NCBI GenBank assembly: GCA_943735955.1
Contig: OX030958.1
Coordinates: 5,410,626-5,474,625, forward strand
Source: Piscicola geometra
Lineage: Eukaryota > Annelida > Clitellata > Hirudinida > Piscicolidae
Length of the DNA: 64,000 nt
Reading direction: 5' to 3'
Shown piece after piece: positions 13,401-23,993 of this stretch. The notes below the pieces were generated by a model. The model was not told where the DNA came from and ran no database searches. It saw nothing but the letters and a program-made list of their open reading frames with translations. Position 1 is the stretch's first letter; each line of letters opens with the position of its first letter. The position numbers and the translations under genes were made by a program.

Positions 13401-14719
13401 GGTACAAGTGGTGGAATCAATCAAATACTTATTTTAAATAATATGAGGTTTAGTGATGCTTGTAAGACAATTAAGTGAAAATAATGAGTTTCAGAGAAAA
13501 GGTTTTAAGTAAAGGTGAATATATTTTTTTGATGAAACTATACTTGAGTATTGAGCAATCTTTTTTTCGAATTTTGAAATATAAATAATATATTTTTAGT
13601 AAGTTTTATTGAAAAAATAAACTAACCCTCCCTGAAGCTTGCCAAGCCCTCTCTTTAAAATCATATAAAAAAATTATGATAACCATGTTATAATTTTATC
13701 CGTGAAACGAATAGTTCGAATATAAAATCAAAAAATAGTAAAATTAATTTTCTTATAATACTTATACTTAATTTACCTTTTTTGCATATGGATATTGCCG
13801 TTTCACAATCGCTTTTTTTTCTCTGTTATTGAATTGTTACGCATCTTTTTTAGTTAAAATAATTGGGGTATAAGAAGCGGAATATGAAGTTTAGTGATGC
13901 TTTTAAGAAAATTGAATGAAAATGAGAAGTTTTATGTAGTGGTGAATATATTTTATTTGACGAAACTATACCTTGAGTATTAAGTGATTATTTTTTCAAA
14001 ATAATATATTATTAGCATGATTTTTCGAATTGTGAAATATAAAATAATATATTTTTACTAAGTTTTATTGAAAAAAGAAACTAACTTTTTATAAAGCTTG
14101 CCAAGCCCTCTCTTCAAATTCGTTTAAAAAAATGATAATTATGTTATAATTTCATCAGCGAAACGAATAATTCAAATATAAAATCAAACATCATTAAACT
14201 CAATTCTCTAAAAATTCACTTGGGGAAAACGTCGTGTATTTGACATATATATGATTATAAAGTACCTTTTCATATTTTTTCTCCATTCCCAAGTACGATT
14301 TGACGCCTGCAAAGATTTGAAATATAAATTTTTTGAAAGATTTCAATAATGCCAATAAGGAATAATATAGTAGGTGAAATAGAAAAACAAAATAAAAACA
14401 AAAACAAACGGTCTATGAAGCCTCTTTTTTCTACTTTCTCAGAGTCATTTTCCTTCTCTTCTTTTTCCATCGGGCCAAAGCAGGCTTCGTAGCTTTGCTG
14501 ATCGAACACACACTCAAAGCTCTTACCTAGGTGGTTCATCACATAGAACTTGTCGCATTCGGGTGTATAAGGGTAGTACACCTGTCCTTTGTAATATTCG
14601 GCATTTTGTGCTCCACAATCTTCATCCGTAGGTCTTGCAGTTCCAGATTCTGACATCAAAAGCAAAAGAAGCCATGCAAAATATTTCATTATACACAATT
14701 TCAAAAGTTTTTTTTTCAT
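4420..14719 (-). CDS. MMP-1: matrix metalloproteinase with expanded propeptide (27 exons)
   Basis: Zinc endopeptidase of family M10A, expected to be secreted and to cut extracellular proteins. Exons 5' to 3': 14719-14410, 14306-14266, 14111-14086, 13822-13777, 13652-13627, 13356-13311, 13188-13163, 12932-12887, 10975-10950, 10772-10727, 10520-10473, 9884-9837, 9640-9593, 8838-8794, 8531-8509, 8404-8365, 8273-8203, 7534-7454, 7273-7209, 7036-6955, 6626-6484, 6239-5994, 5867-5718, 5543-5373, 5075-4960, 4850-4696, 4531-4420. All have AG/GT borders and phases match; the sum is 2283 nt (760 aa plus stop). Signal peptide is ~1-28, a Cys-rich domain ~35-90, tandem short-exon repeats ~118-276, cysteine switch PRCGFPD ~347, zinc site HELGHAIGLGH ~483 with Met-turn SLMAP, a hinge with 14 consecutive Thr, and four hemopexin blades with the usual first and last Cys. 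All four structural-zinc ligands are present (HGD, LHYD, NLH). The start was chosen by alignment with the two paralogues; an internal Met (14689) is an alternative. Small-exon calls are inference from phase and paralogy. Confidence 0.85.
8794..10520 (-). repeat. Array of four cassette exons (45-48 nt) in MMP-1
   Basis: Exons 10520-10473, 9884-9837 and 9640-9593 all encode SVTNDDDAYELYLPQR. Exon 8838-8794 encodes a diverged 15-residue version ending DDLYLPQR. Each is phase 0 on both sides, so any number can be included or skipped without changing frame. The introns after each exon are also similar, so whole exon-intron units were duplicated. They sit between the repeated 72-nt exon pairs and the propeptide core. 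No known domain recognised; the peptide is acidic with a single terminal Arg. Confidence 0.8.
10038..10402. mobile_element. MITE-like element with TA-flanked terminal inverted repeats
   Basis: The ends carry caggcaatgtg and its complement cacattgcctg, each flanked outside by TA. Inner parts of the arms also pair (aatccac-gaatgcc against ggcattctgtggatt), giving a terminal inverted repeat of about 39 bp with a mismatched middle. There is no coding capacity in the ~340 bp interior. TA flanks and non-autonomous size fit a Tc1/mariner-type MITE; the family assignment is inference. It lies in an MMP-1 intron between two cassette exons. Confidence 0.65.
10727..10975 (-). repeat. Fourth, diverged copy of the 26+46 nt exon pair in MMP-1
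   Basis: Exon 10975-10950 encodes RGLVKGLK plus part of a Lys codon. Exon 10772-10727 encodes a peptide ending NPGYHAAKK. Lengths and phases (0 to 2, then 2 to 0) match the three pairs at 12.9-14.1 kb exactly, but sequence has drifted, so this is the oldest or least constrained member. It is separated from the other three by a decayed mobile-element gene. Confidence 0.7.
11640..12494 (-). pseudogene. Decayed mobile-element-type gene with paired CxxC motifs
   Basis: The minus strand starts at 12494 with a 138-codon frame containing CYICGE, CKTC and FGIPMVWREPKN. Near 12,120 a one-base shift moves the continuation into another frame (reading VAHCNDIPVPVPTELD), then a stop (~12,050), then a further 83-codon segment (12019-11768) and, after a stop, a tail reading SGFTKYPGFLCMWDSRDRA down to about 11,640. 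I recognise these blocks as a family dispersed in many copies in invertebrate genomes; I do not know its enzymatic role. At least one frameshift and two stops interrupt it. It sits in an MMP-1 intron on the same strand. Confidence 0.75.
12887..14111 (-). repeat. Three tandem copies of a 26+46 nt exon pair in MMP-1
   Basis: Pairs 14111-14086/13822-13777, 13652-13627/13356-13311 and 13188-13163/12932-12887. The 26-nt exon encodes RGLGKL followed by two or three variable residues; the 46-nt exon encodes peptides such as EEKPIVNRQYPYAKK. The first exon goes from phase 0 to 2 and the second from 2 to 0, so a pair adds exactly 24 residues in frame. The surrounding introns are repeated with them at ~450 bp spacing. 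MMP-2 and MMP-3 carry two related pairs (IRFDKLLKG, then NERPIVKRAYPYAKK). Confidence 0.85.
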
Positions 14720-14812
14720 TTTCAGCTATAGAAATTTCTTTTTTTTTATATACTACGAACGAGCGGCTGATATTGTATGCAAAAGCCAATGTAGAGATGA
14801 AGGGTAGCACCC

Positions 14813-14846
14813 TTAAATACCATACTTTCGTAATTATCGTATCAAT
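14813..14846 (-). promoter_or_regulatory. Putative MMP-1 core promoter (TATA-like plus GATA-type site)
   Basis: On the minus strand a TATA-like GTATTTAAGG lies ~100 bp upstream of the start codon. Just upstream is GATA-type sequence (attatcgtatcaatt on plus). The same arrangement is present upstream of MMP-2 and MMP-3, with a better-formed inverted GATA motif. Transcription start is not determined. Confidence 0.35.
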
Positions 14847-15677
14847 TAATCTTGTAGCTGTTTTTTATAAATAATTACGAAAAATATATATGTTGAAAAA
14901 TGAAGTGGTGTTTGTGTAATTTAATAAGTACAAGTAACATGTTATGTAGTTTTTTGTTAGTTTTATTTATTTCAAAAAGATAAATATAAATTTGAAAAAA
15001 CCAAGTAATGTTGTATTCAAAACTATTAGATATGAGAATTTCAAAGCAAAAAAAATCTTCAATAGGAATAAAAATAGGAAGATATAACAAATTTAAATGT
15101 TTAGGGCTCTGTAACGTTTTTTGACATAAGCCAGATACTAATTACTTGTAATAATTTCCTCTATGATCATTCCACTATTTATCTTGTACCGACGTTTGAA
15201 AAATACTCTTCTAATGATGACGGGTTTTGAACATGTTTTTTATGTTTGTAGTTACAAAAGTTCATGAAGAAATATTTCACTGTATGTTTCAAATAGGTGT
15301 TTGGTCACTTTTTTCTGCATCATTTAACGATTTAAATAGCTATTTTGCAGATAAAATTTTCAGTATGGTTATCTATAAGGCTGCGAAAAAAATTTCAGAC
15401 TTTGAAGCATTTTTGCTTTTCAACTATGACACTGAAAGAACTCATTTAACCACCTGGTCGGCTTCTTTCACCTGCTTCGCTCATTATAGAGGTCTGTTTT
15501 AAACTAAAAGCCTAACCTTGTGTGTAAGCTTTTGAATTTGTGAAAAAGTATTATATCAATATATTTTATCGATTGATTGATAAGCTTTAAAAATCTGCCA
15601 GTGTAACTGTACCCCAAAGTTTCAATATTTTCAAAATCATGTTTAGTGTTATAAAAAATACATTTGTTTTGGGGATT
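14847..15677. other. Upstream flank of MMP-1
   Basis: There is no convincing coding sequence; short frames here have AT-driven composition. A block near 15,104-15,145 (ctctgtaa, then ttttttgacataagccagata) recurs upstream of MMP-2 (~24,320) and MMP-3 (~32,645), so this is shared 5' flanking DNA of the cluster. Confidence 0.5.
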
Positions 15678-16782
15678 ATTATTTATAATTCACAAGTTTT
15701 ACATTAGATTCTTCTTTAAATTCTAATGATTCTTCGACATGATTAAGTAAAATATTTTGAGCTGTTTAAGAATGTTACAGTGTAATTTTCTGGAAATATT
15801 TTAATATAGAAAAGTATTCTAATAAAATTTTACATTTTTATCTTTGAACCAGATGAAATGTAAAAGTATCTAAAGTTTTCAATAGATGTTTTTTTCCTAG
15901 AAAGAATTTTTGTTAAACAATAAAAAATAAGACAACTTTTTTAGTGAATGTTTTTGTTAATACTTAAATTCATTTGGTTGAATAAAAAGATTTAATATTC
16001 TGTTTTTAATAAGTTTTGAGTCAATGAGTTTTCAAAGTTTTATTGATCTCAAAGTATCTTAGGATTAAATAGCTTAGAATCACTTCTGAGAATTGAAAGT
16101 TTTAACAACAAAAAATAGACATTTAAATTTTTTTTCAACATTAAATACAAAAAAATGTTTGAAATACGTTAAAATAAAAATATTATTAGAATATCATAGA
16201 GTTTCCAAGTATAGCAAAGTCAAATAATCTTTTAAAATGAATAAACAATAAAAAAGCATAAGTTTGTGAAGAAAATAGGTTTAGCTAATTTAACAAATTT
16301 TATATAACCAAAAAACATTGTTAAACCTTTATTAATCAGCTGGTGGAAAGTTAATAAAAACTTCGAGTCAGTATCTAGATGATGAATGATTGCATGAATA
16401 TAATTGCTTTAAAAAATTTAATTTATATTTTCATCTAAGCCATAATAGGAAAAATAAAAATAAAATATGGTTATATGTTTACATTAGATGCTTTAAAAAT
16501 ATTGTTTCAACGCGAGTTATTATACCTTTTAACATTCTTATTAAATTCAAATAAAACAAAAATTAGTTTTTATATTAAAAAATATTAACAAGCTGAATTC
16601 AAATTTGGGTGAACGGTATATATTTTCTTAACTAAAAGCTTTTTAATGTCAAATGAAGTTCAAGCGGAATAAGATAATTTTTGTCTTTTTAGATAGAAAG
16701 ACTATTCAAATAAAATATATAGTAAGTATTCAAAATATAAATCTAACTGATTGATTCAAACAAAATAAAACAGATCTCCTAC

Positions 16783-19700
16783 TTAGCACCAAAAATTACC
16801 ACACGGCACGCAAGCTTCTTTTAGTCCAATCCATTTGTCGTTTATCTTTGGGTATCCATCCAAAACTTTTTTTTGTTCAAGATCATACTTGTAGTACCTT
16901 TTAAAAATTATGAAAATAGGTATATACAAATAATAATTTTCAAATGGAAAGTGGTAAAAAATTACTTGAAATCTTGAACTCACTGAAATTGATTGATGAA
17001 GTACAAGTGGGGATCATCTAATAATTTGAAAACCGTGCCAAAAGAAGGAGGAACATTTGGCAAAATCGTCTCCAGATCTAGAAGGCTGAATATATCAATA
17101 TCAATAGAGCTTTCATTCCACTCAAATAGTTGTCCGTTCTGCGGTAAATAAAGTTTAAAAATAAATCAAAAGCCCTCAATTAAAATACTAAAATTTTATA
17201 ATTATTATTTGAATAGTTAAATCCTTGATCCGAAAACTTTTTAAAACTGAAAATTAATAGATTGGTTTCCACCCATCAAACCTTGAGTAGGTAGATAGGG
17301 CCAAAATCTTCTATCACAAAAGCAGCTTGTACGTTCTTAATTGAAATCTCTTTTGACTCTTTAAACTTGAAACCATCGTAAACCCATACCGAATCATCTA
17401 ATGATTTTAAGATGCAATTTATTTTTAAAACGTTCTATATTATTCAATTCCTTACATTTTTTAGAAAAGAAAATTAATTCAAGATATGATTACTTTTTTA
17501 ACTTATCTTGTTTTCCAAATTTCAAATTTTATGTTTTCAAACTTACAATAAATGGTATTTTAGTGACTTTTTGTTGACACCTAACTTATTATTGATTTTT
17601 ATAATTACTCAGCCAGAAAAGTAACTCCTTATGACCCACCAACGAATATGTATGTATATCCAGTTTTCCATGAAAAGACAACAGCTTGCACAGGCCAAGG
17701 TGCAAACTGGAAACTCTCTTTGATTAGTTTAGGAAAACCTGGATCCAGTCCATTCTCACCAACCCTCCACCAAACATCAAAGCTGAAGAAAAGAATCTTT
17801 TTGTCGCTGGCTGGAAATGTAAGTTAATTTTCAGTTTATCCTATTTATGTAGCTAAGAGTTTGAAATAATAGATTATATCTTAAGGAAAAAATATTTTAA
17901 TTAATAGGTGCTATTCAAGTAACTATTGTTTTAACATATTTGAATAAAAACAAATGACTTTGAGTAGCCGCCTTGTATTCAACTAGGCAATCATCTGGAG
18001 TAGTTGAAGTTTCAGTATAAGTTGTTGTAGTTGACGTTTCAGTATAAGTTGTTGTAGTTGACGTTTCAGTATAAGTTTTTGTAGGGGTGATTGTAGTTTC
18101 GATGTCGTCATTCTTAATGCGAGGTCCTGTTTTATTTAGCGATATAAAAATTAATACATAAAATTTACATTTTCCAATATTCTATTGAAAATCAGATAAA
18201 TTACTTTATATATATTTATAATAGTTTATACGCATTCAACTTCATAAACTCACCATAGAGCACTTGAGCGCCTGCAATATCGTCAGACGAGAGACCAAAG
18301 TTTATCCAGTATGGGTTAAAACTTTTATACATGATAGCTCCTGTATCCTTGCTATGATTAAGTCCTATGGCGTGACCTATCTCATGGACAGTTACCATAG
18401 TTAGATAATTAACCGGATAAGGGTAGGCCCAGTCTTCATCGGCATCCCAGTGGATTATTCCAATCTCTGGACCATATGCATGCGCCAGGGTACCATCTGT
18501 TGATAGAGAGTAAATATTTGTTTTAAAAACTTGAAAAACTCTAATGTTAAAAATTAAATTTCTTAAATTGTATAACTGCTGTTTGCATGCTTGTAAATCT
18601 CTTAGAATACATAAATTATCAATTTTCTATAATTTAAAAATATATAAAATGTCACTTCGAAAAATCTAAAATTTCAAAAACCTACTCTGACCCTTTGAAA
18701 TCCCCAAATCACCTTTTCCATCAAAAACATCTCCACATCCGTGGTTTCTATGTGCGAATTTGAGCTCAAAGTCAGCATCACCTTTAGTTTCTTCAAAATT
18801 CAAAGAAGTAACGTTGCTCCAGTATTCGAATGCTTTTTTTACGGCTTTTCTAGAATTATTAAAAAGCATATAGTTTGATATATTATTTCAATTATATATA
18901 GACAATTAGGTATTCAGTGAAGCCATAGTTAATTGGAAGGAACTTATCATTAATTTAAAATATTTATAAACTGTTTTAACATATATGAAAATAAACATCA
19001 AAGCTTAATGTATGAGAATAAATAAATAAAAGTTACCTAGGAAATATATTTTAAACTCTTATATATAGGCCGATGTAAATGTAAGGCAATTTAAATGTGC
19101 TACGAATTTGTAAACTACAAAAAAGATGCTAGCAATATAGCCTATATTATATAGGCCATAGTGAAAACAGCCTTTAAAAAATATTTATTGAAATTGCCCT
19201 TAAAAATATATTTATTAAAATTGCTCTTGAAAAAGTTTGTTTTGGAGATATTTTCCCAAAATTTTCCAAAGTATTTTTTAAGATATATATATTTTTAAAA
19301 TTTTATTTTGTCTTTAATACTATTTCCTTGACTAGTCGAGTTTGGATCTAAGTTGGATTATAATTTAATTAGGAAAGATATTTTTTAATTTGACTGATTT
19401 TTTTAAGTATGGAAATTTTCTCCACTGATAGAAAAATAATTTTAGTAATTTCAGCAAATAATATTTTGGCTGAGTCTCAAGGAAGACATAAAAAACTATA
19501 AACTAAAAATAAAATATTTAAATTTAAAATTGCAATATTTTTATGGAAATGAATTCTGCTAACAAAATTTTTTATCAGACCGTTGAGTTTCGCGGCTCAT
19601 TTTCTGTTCGTTCCAAAAGTTGAGCATCTTCCATTTTAAGTTTTTTTTGTACCATTTGCCTCCTGCACTCATGTAATTTAGTTTTTACTGGTTAATTATT

Positions 19701-22700
19701 TGAATTTTAATATTTCATATATAGTCATTTAAAGTAATCTTAAACATAAAGACAGATTTGTGAAAAAAACATTGCGTTTGTCAATAAGTAATTAGACTAT
19801 TATTTGAAGAAAACAAGTTTTGGACCCATAAAGCTGTAGGGTTGTGGTTCAAATGGACTATCTTGCAAGATGTCGTCTTGAACCCCGCATCTGTCGTCAT
19901 TAGTATAAAAATATAGGAACATAATTAAGTTTCCAATTAAGCTAAAATTGAAAGAGCCATTCTATTCAACTTTAAACAAGCTTGAACAATAAATATGGAA
20001 TAAATTTTTAATACAGAAAAAAATGTATTAAATAGAAAAAATAAAAAAAGAAATATTATATTAAACTATAATAAATATAAAATTTTGGTAGTTATTTAGT
20101 AAGTTTATTAGACCTGTGCTGGCGGAGAACGGTCTTAGCGGTGTCCATATCCAATTTTTCTGAAGGTTCTTTCTTAGACTTTTTTTTTAAATACTCTGAA
20201 AAAATAATGAAGAAATACAAAATTGACTTTGCCTCCTGCACTCATGTAATTTATTTTTTATTGGTTAATTATTTGAATTTTAATATTTCATATATAGTCA
20301 TTTGAAGTAATCTTAAACATCAAATACAGATTTGTGAAAAAACTTTGCGTTTGTCAATAAGTAATAAGACTATTATTTGAAGAAAACAAGTTTTGGACCC
20401 ATAAAGCTGTAGGGTTGTGGTTCAAAAGGACTATCTTGCAAGATGTCGTCTTGAACCCCGTATCTGTCGTCATTAGTATAAAAATATAGGAACATAATTA
20501 AGTTTCCAATTAAGCTGAAATTCAAAGAGCCATTCTATTTAACTTTAAACAAGCTTGAACAATAAATATGGAATAAATTTTTAATATAGAAAAAAATGTA
20601 TTAAATAGAAAAAATAAAAATGAAAATATTATACTAAACTATAATAAATATAAAATTTTGGTAGTTATTTAGTAAGTTTATTAGACCTGTGCTGGCGGAG
20701 AACGGTCTTAGCGGTGTCCATATCCAATTTTTCTGAAGGTTCTTTCTTAGACTTTTTTTGAAATACTCTGAAAAAATAATGAAGAAATACAAAATTGAAT
20801 AATGAAAGATTTTATACGTTAATTAACATAGAACCAACGAAGTAAAAGCATAAGAAAGACTTTAAATGACTTCATAACTACGTCTTTTACTTTGTGGACC
20901 TCTTTTGAGTTTTCTCATCGTCAACTTGTTTTGCCTTCATTTCATGTGTGTACCCGTAGTCCTTTAAAAAGACAAAAGTGTCTTAAAACATAAATTGTCT
21001 AAACAATGTTTAGTGAACATATAGATATTTCATGGAATAAAATAATTATTGTGTTTGAAAAAATATGGATGGCGGCTAGTCATTATTAAATAAAATCAAT
21101 AAACCAATGCCCTAGTAACCCAAAGACGCAAATGAAAATATGCAGCCTAAGTGGCCTGGAAGCTCATTATTATGAAATTAATTATAATAATTTCCTATTT
21201 ACCTTTTTTGCGTATGGATATGCACGTTTCACAATTGGTCTTTCGTTTCTGTAATTTTAAACAAGCTTGAACAATAAATATGGAATAAATTTTTAATACA
21301 GAAAAAAATGTATTAAATAGAAAAAATAAAAATATTATATTAAACTATAATAAATATAAAATTTTCGTAGTTATTTAGTAAGTTTATTAGACCTGTGCTG
21401 GCGGAGAACGGTCTTAGCGGTGTCCATATCCAATTTTTCTGAAGGTTCTTTCTTAGACTTTTTTTTGAAATACTCTGAAAAAATAATGAAAAAATACAAA
21501 ATTGAATTTGCCTTCTGCACTCAAGTAATTTATTTTTTATTGGTTATTTATTTGAATTTTAATATTTCATATATAGTCATTTGAAGAAATCTTAAACATC
21601 AAATACAGATTTGTGAAAAAAACTTTGCGTTTGTCAATAAGTAATAAGACTATTATTTGAAGAAAACAAGTTTTGGACCCATAAAGCTGTAGGGTTGTGG
21701 TTCAAAAGGACTATCTTGCAAGATGTCGTCTTGAACCCCGTATCTGTCGTCATTAGTATAAAAATATAGGAGCATAATTAAATTTCCAATTAAGCTGAAA
21801 TTCAAAGAGCCATTCTATTTAACTTTAAACAAGCTTGAACAATAAATATGGAATAAATTTTTAATACAGAAAAAAATGTATTAAATAGAAAAAATAAAAA
21901 TGAAAATAATATATTAAACTATAATAAATATAAAATTTTGGTAGTTATTTAGTAAGTTTATTAGACCTGTGCTGGCGGAGAACGGTCTTAGCGGTGTCCA
22001 TATCCAATTTTTCTGAAGGTTCTTTCTTAGACTTTTTCTGAAATACTCTAAAAAAATAATGAAGAAATACAAAATTGAATAATGAAAGATTTTATACGTT
22101 AATTAACATAGAACCAACGAAGTAAAAGCATATGAAAGACTTTAAATGACTTCATAACTACGTCTTTTACTTTGTGGACCTCTTTTGAGTTTTCTCATCG
22201 TCAACTTGTTCTGCCTTCATTTCATGTGTGTACCCGTAGTCCTTTTAAAAGACGAAAGTGTCTTAAAACATAAATTGTCTAAACAATGTTTAGTGAACAT
22301 GTAGATATTTCATGGAATAAAATAATTATTGTGTTTGAAAAAATATGGATGGCGGCTAGTCATTATTAAATAAAATCAATAAACCAATGCCCTAGTAACC
22401 CAAAGACGCAAATGAAAATATGCAGCCTAAGTGGCCTGGAAGCTCATTATTATGAAATTAATTATAATAATTCCCTATTTACTTTTTTTGCGTATGGATA
22501 TGCACGTTTCACAATTGGTCTTTCGTTTCTGTAATTTTGTACGGATACTTTGTATTTAGTTTTGAATAAGGATTTTTCTAGTTATAATTTAAGATTTAAA
22601 CTCTTTTTGGAAAAAAGTACGAACCCTTTTAGAAGTTTGTCAAACCGTATCTTGAAAGTTGGATGAAAAAAGTTAAACCATTCTATAGTTTAATAATATT

Positions 22701-23839
22701 TGTTTATTAGTTTTCGTATTCTTCAAATCATTCTATTAAAATATATTTAAAAGTATGTTGAAGAATAAAATTTTAATAAAATCTTATTATTGAAAATAAA
22801 TAATATTTTACATAAGAACTTAGTATCTAGTTTTTTTTCAAAAACGAAAGTTTCCTAACATTTAAATTGTCTGGTTATATAGATATTTCATGGGAAAAAA
22901 ATAATTATATGACGGCTAGTCATTATTAAATTAATTATGAAAATTTTTTATTTACCTTTTTTGCGTATGGATATGCTCGTTTCACAATTGGTTTTTCGTT
23001 TCTGTAATTTTTTTTCCACAGATACTTTATTATAATAGTTATAACGATTGTGGTGCTATTGGTGGAGATGGTGTAAAAACGAATCTTGAAGTTAAAAATG
23101 CTAGAAAAAGAGCTTTAAATAGATGCGAAAAATTTTGTTAAATAAAATTATTAATTTAGTTTTGAAAAAGGATTTTTCAAGTTATAATTTAACATTTTAT
23201 ACTCTTTTTGGAAAAAAGAACGAACCCTTTTAGAAGTTTGTCAAACCGTATCTTCAAAGTTGAATAAAAAATTAAACCATTTTATATTTTCATCAGCAAA
23301 ATGTATAAAAGTTGAGAATATAAAAAAATATTATATTAATTAACTTGAAAAATTATTTATTCTGAAGATTTTTGTTTATAGAATACCTTGTCATCATTTT
23401 TGTCTTTTTCCATGTACGATTTGACCTCTGCGGAGATTTACAATTTCAATATTAAATTTATGATAAATTGCACTTATTCTAACAGTATGTAACAAAATGT
23501 AAAAAATAGCATTAAAAACCGTCAGAAAAAATACAAACGATCTATGACGACTCTAGTTTCTACTTGAGAACCGTTTTCTTTTTCCAACGGACCAAAGCAG
23601 GCTTCGTAGCTTTGCTGATCGAACACACACTCAAAACTCTTACCTAGGTGCTTCATCACATAGAACTTGGAACATTCGGGAATGTGAGGGTAGTACACTT
23701 GTCCCTTGTAATACTCGACATCATTTGCTCCACAGTCTTCCTCCAAAGGTTTCGCTTTTACAGATTTTGGCATAATAACTAAAAAAAGCAATGCCAAATC
23801 TATAATTATCAGTTTCAGAAATCTCGAATGAGTTTCCAT
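16783..23839 (-). CDS. MMP-2: matrix metalloproteinase with internally duplicated propeptide exons
   Basis: Family M10A protease, predicted secreted. The shortest intact path is 23839-23539, 23427-23387, 23251-23226, 23001-22956, 22650-22625, 22528-22483, 22241-22171, 22047-21967, 19890-19826, 19662-19581, 18849-18713, 18496-18254, 18126-17959, 17810-17640, 17397-17282, 17138-16984, 16897-16783. It totals 1890 nt (629 aa plus stop) with consistent phases. Features are a signal peptide and Cys-rich domain (exon 1), two 24-residue exon pairs, cysteine switch HRCGVQD, zinc site HEIGHAIGLNH (~345) with Met-turn GAIMY, a hinge with YTETSTTTT repeats, and four hemopexin blades ending EACVPCGNFWC. 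Structural-zinc ligands are altered: the usual HGD is HGC and the usual NLH position reads YLT. Between 22.0 and 19.9 kb extra exon copies must be skipped or spliced in. Which isoform is made cannot be told from sequence. Confidence 0.8.
20114..20195 (-). pseudogene. Propeptide exon copy 1 (frameshifted)
   Basis: 82 nt instead of the 81 nt found in intact copies. An extra base in the A-run after GTATTT (minus strand) puts TAA in frame a few codons later. The splice borders remain, so the exon could still be recognised by the spliceosome, but inclusion would truncate the protein. Confidence 0.8.
20399..20463 (-). pseudogene. Cysteine-switch exon copy b (Cys to Tyr)
   Basis: The 65-nt exon is otherwise intact, but the switch codon TGC has become TAC, giving RYGVQD. 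The free Cys that normally caps the catalytic zinc in the zymogen is absent, so a protein using this copy would lack the standard latency lock. Confidence 0.85.
21393..21474 (-). pseudogene. Propeptide exon copy 3 (frameshifted)
   Basis: 82 nt with the same one-base expansion of the A-run as copy 1, so the lesion predates the second duplication. Copy 1 has in addition lost the CAA codon by C to A. The end of this exon lies ~0.13 kb from a duplication junction at ~21,258. Confidence 0.8.
21679..21743 (-). pseudogene. Cysteine-switch exon copy c (Cys to Tyr)
   Basis: It carries the same TGC to TAC change as copy b, so it is a descendant of the already mutated exon. Only copy a (19826-19890) keeps RCGVQD. 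Confidence 0.85.
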
Positions 23840-23993
23840 TCTGATTTAGTGTTTAGGTTAATATAAAAAGATGTTTGTTGTCTATTTGCCAAAAATATTT
23901 CAATGAAAAACTTAGACTTTTTATGTGCTATGAACAAGCGGCAGAAAGTTTATGAAAACGCTTCTTGAGGAAAAGAGTTTCAGGGTATCACCT

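Larger units (their letters stand above)
19826..22047 (-). repeat. Nested duplication of propeptide and cysteine-switch exons in MMP-2
   Basis: In plus order the block reads switch exon a (19826-19890), propeptide exon 1 (20114-20195), switch b (20399-20463), propeptide 2 (20687-20767), 71-nt exon copy (20891-20961), 46-nt exon copy (21203-21248), propeptide 3 (21393-21474), switch c (21679-21743), propeptide 4 (21967-22047). The same novel junction (propeptide-upstream intron joined to the 5' edge of the WK exon) occurs at ~20,226 and ~21,503, and another junction lies at ~21,258. This shows a first ~0.4-0.6 kb duplication followed by a second of ~1.25 kb that copied the first junction. Confidence 0.85.
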
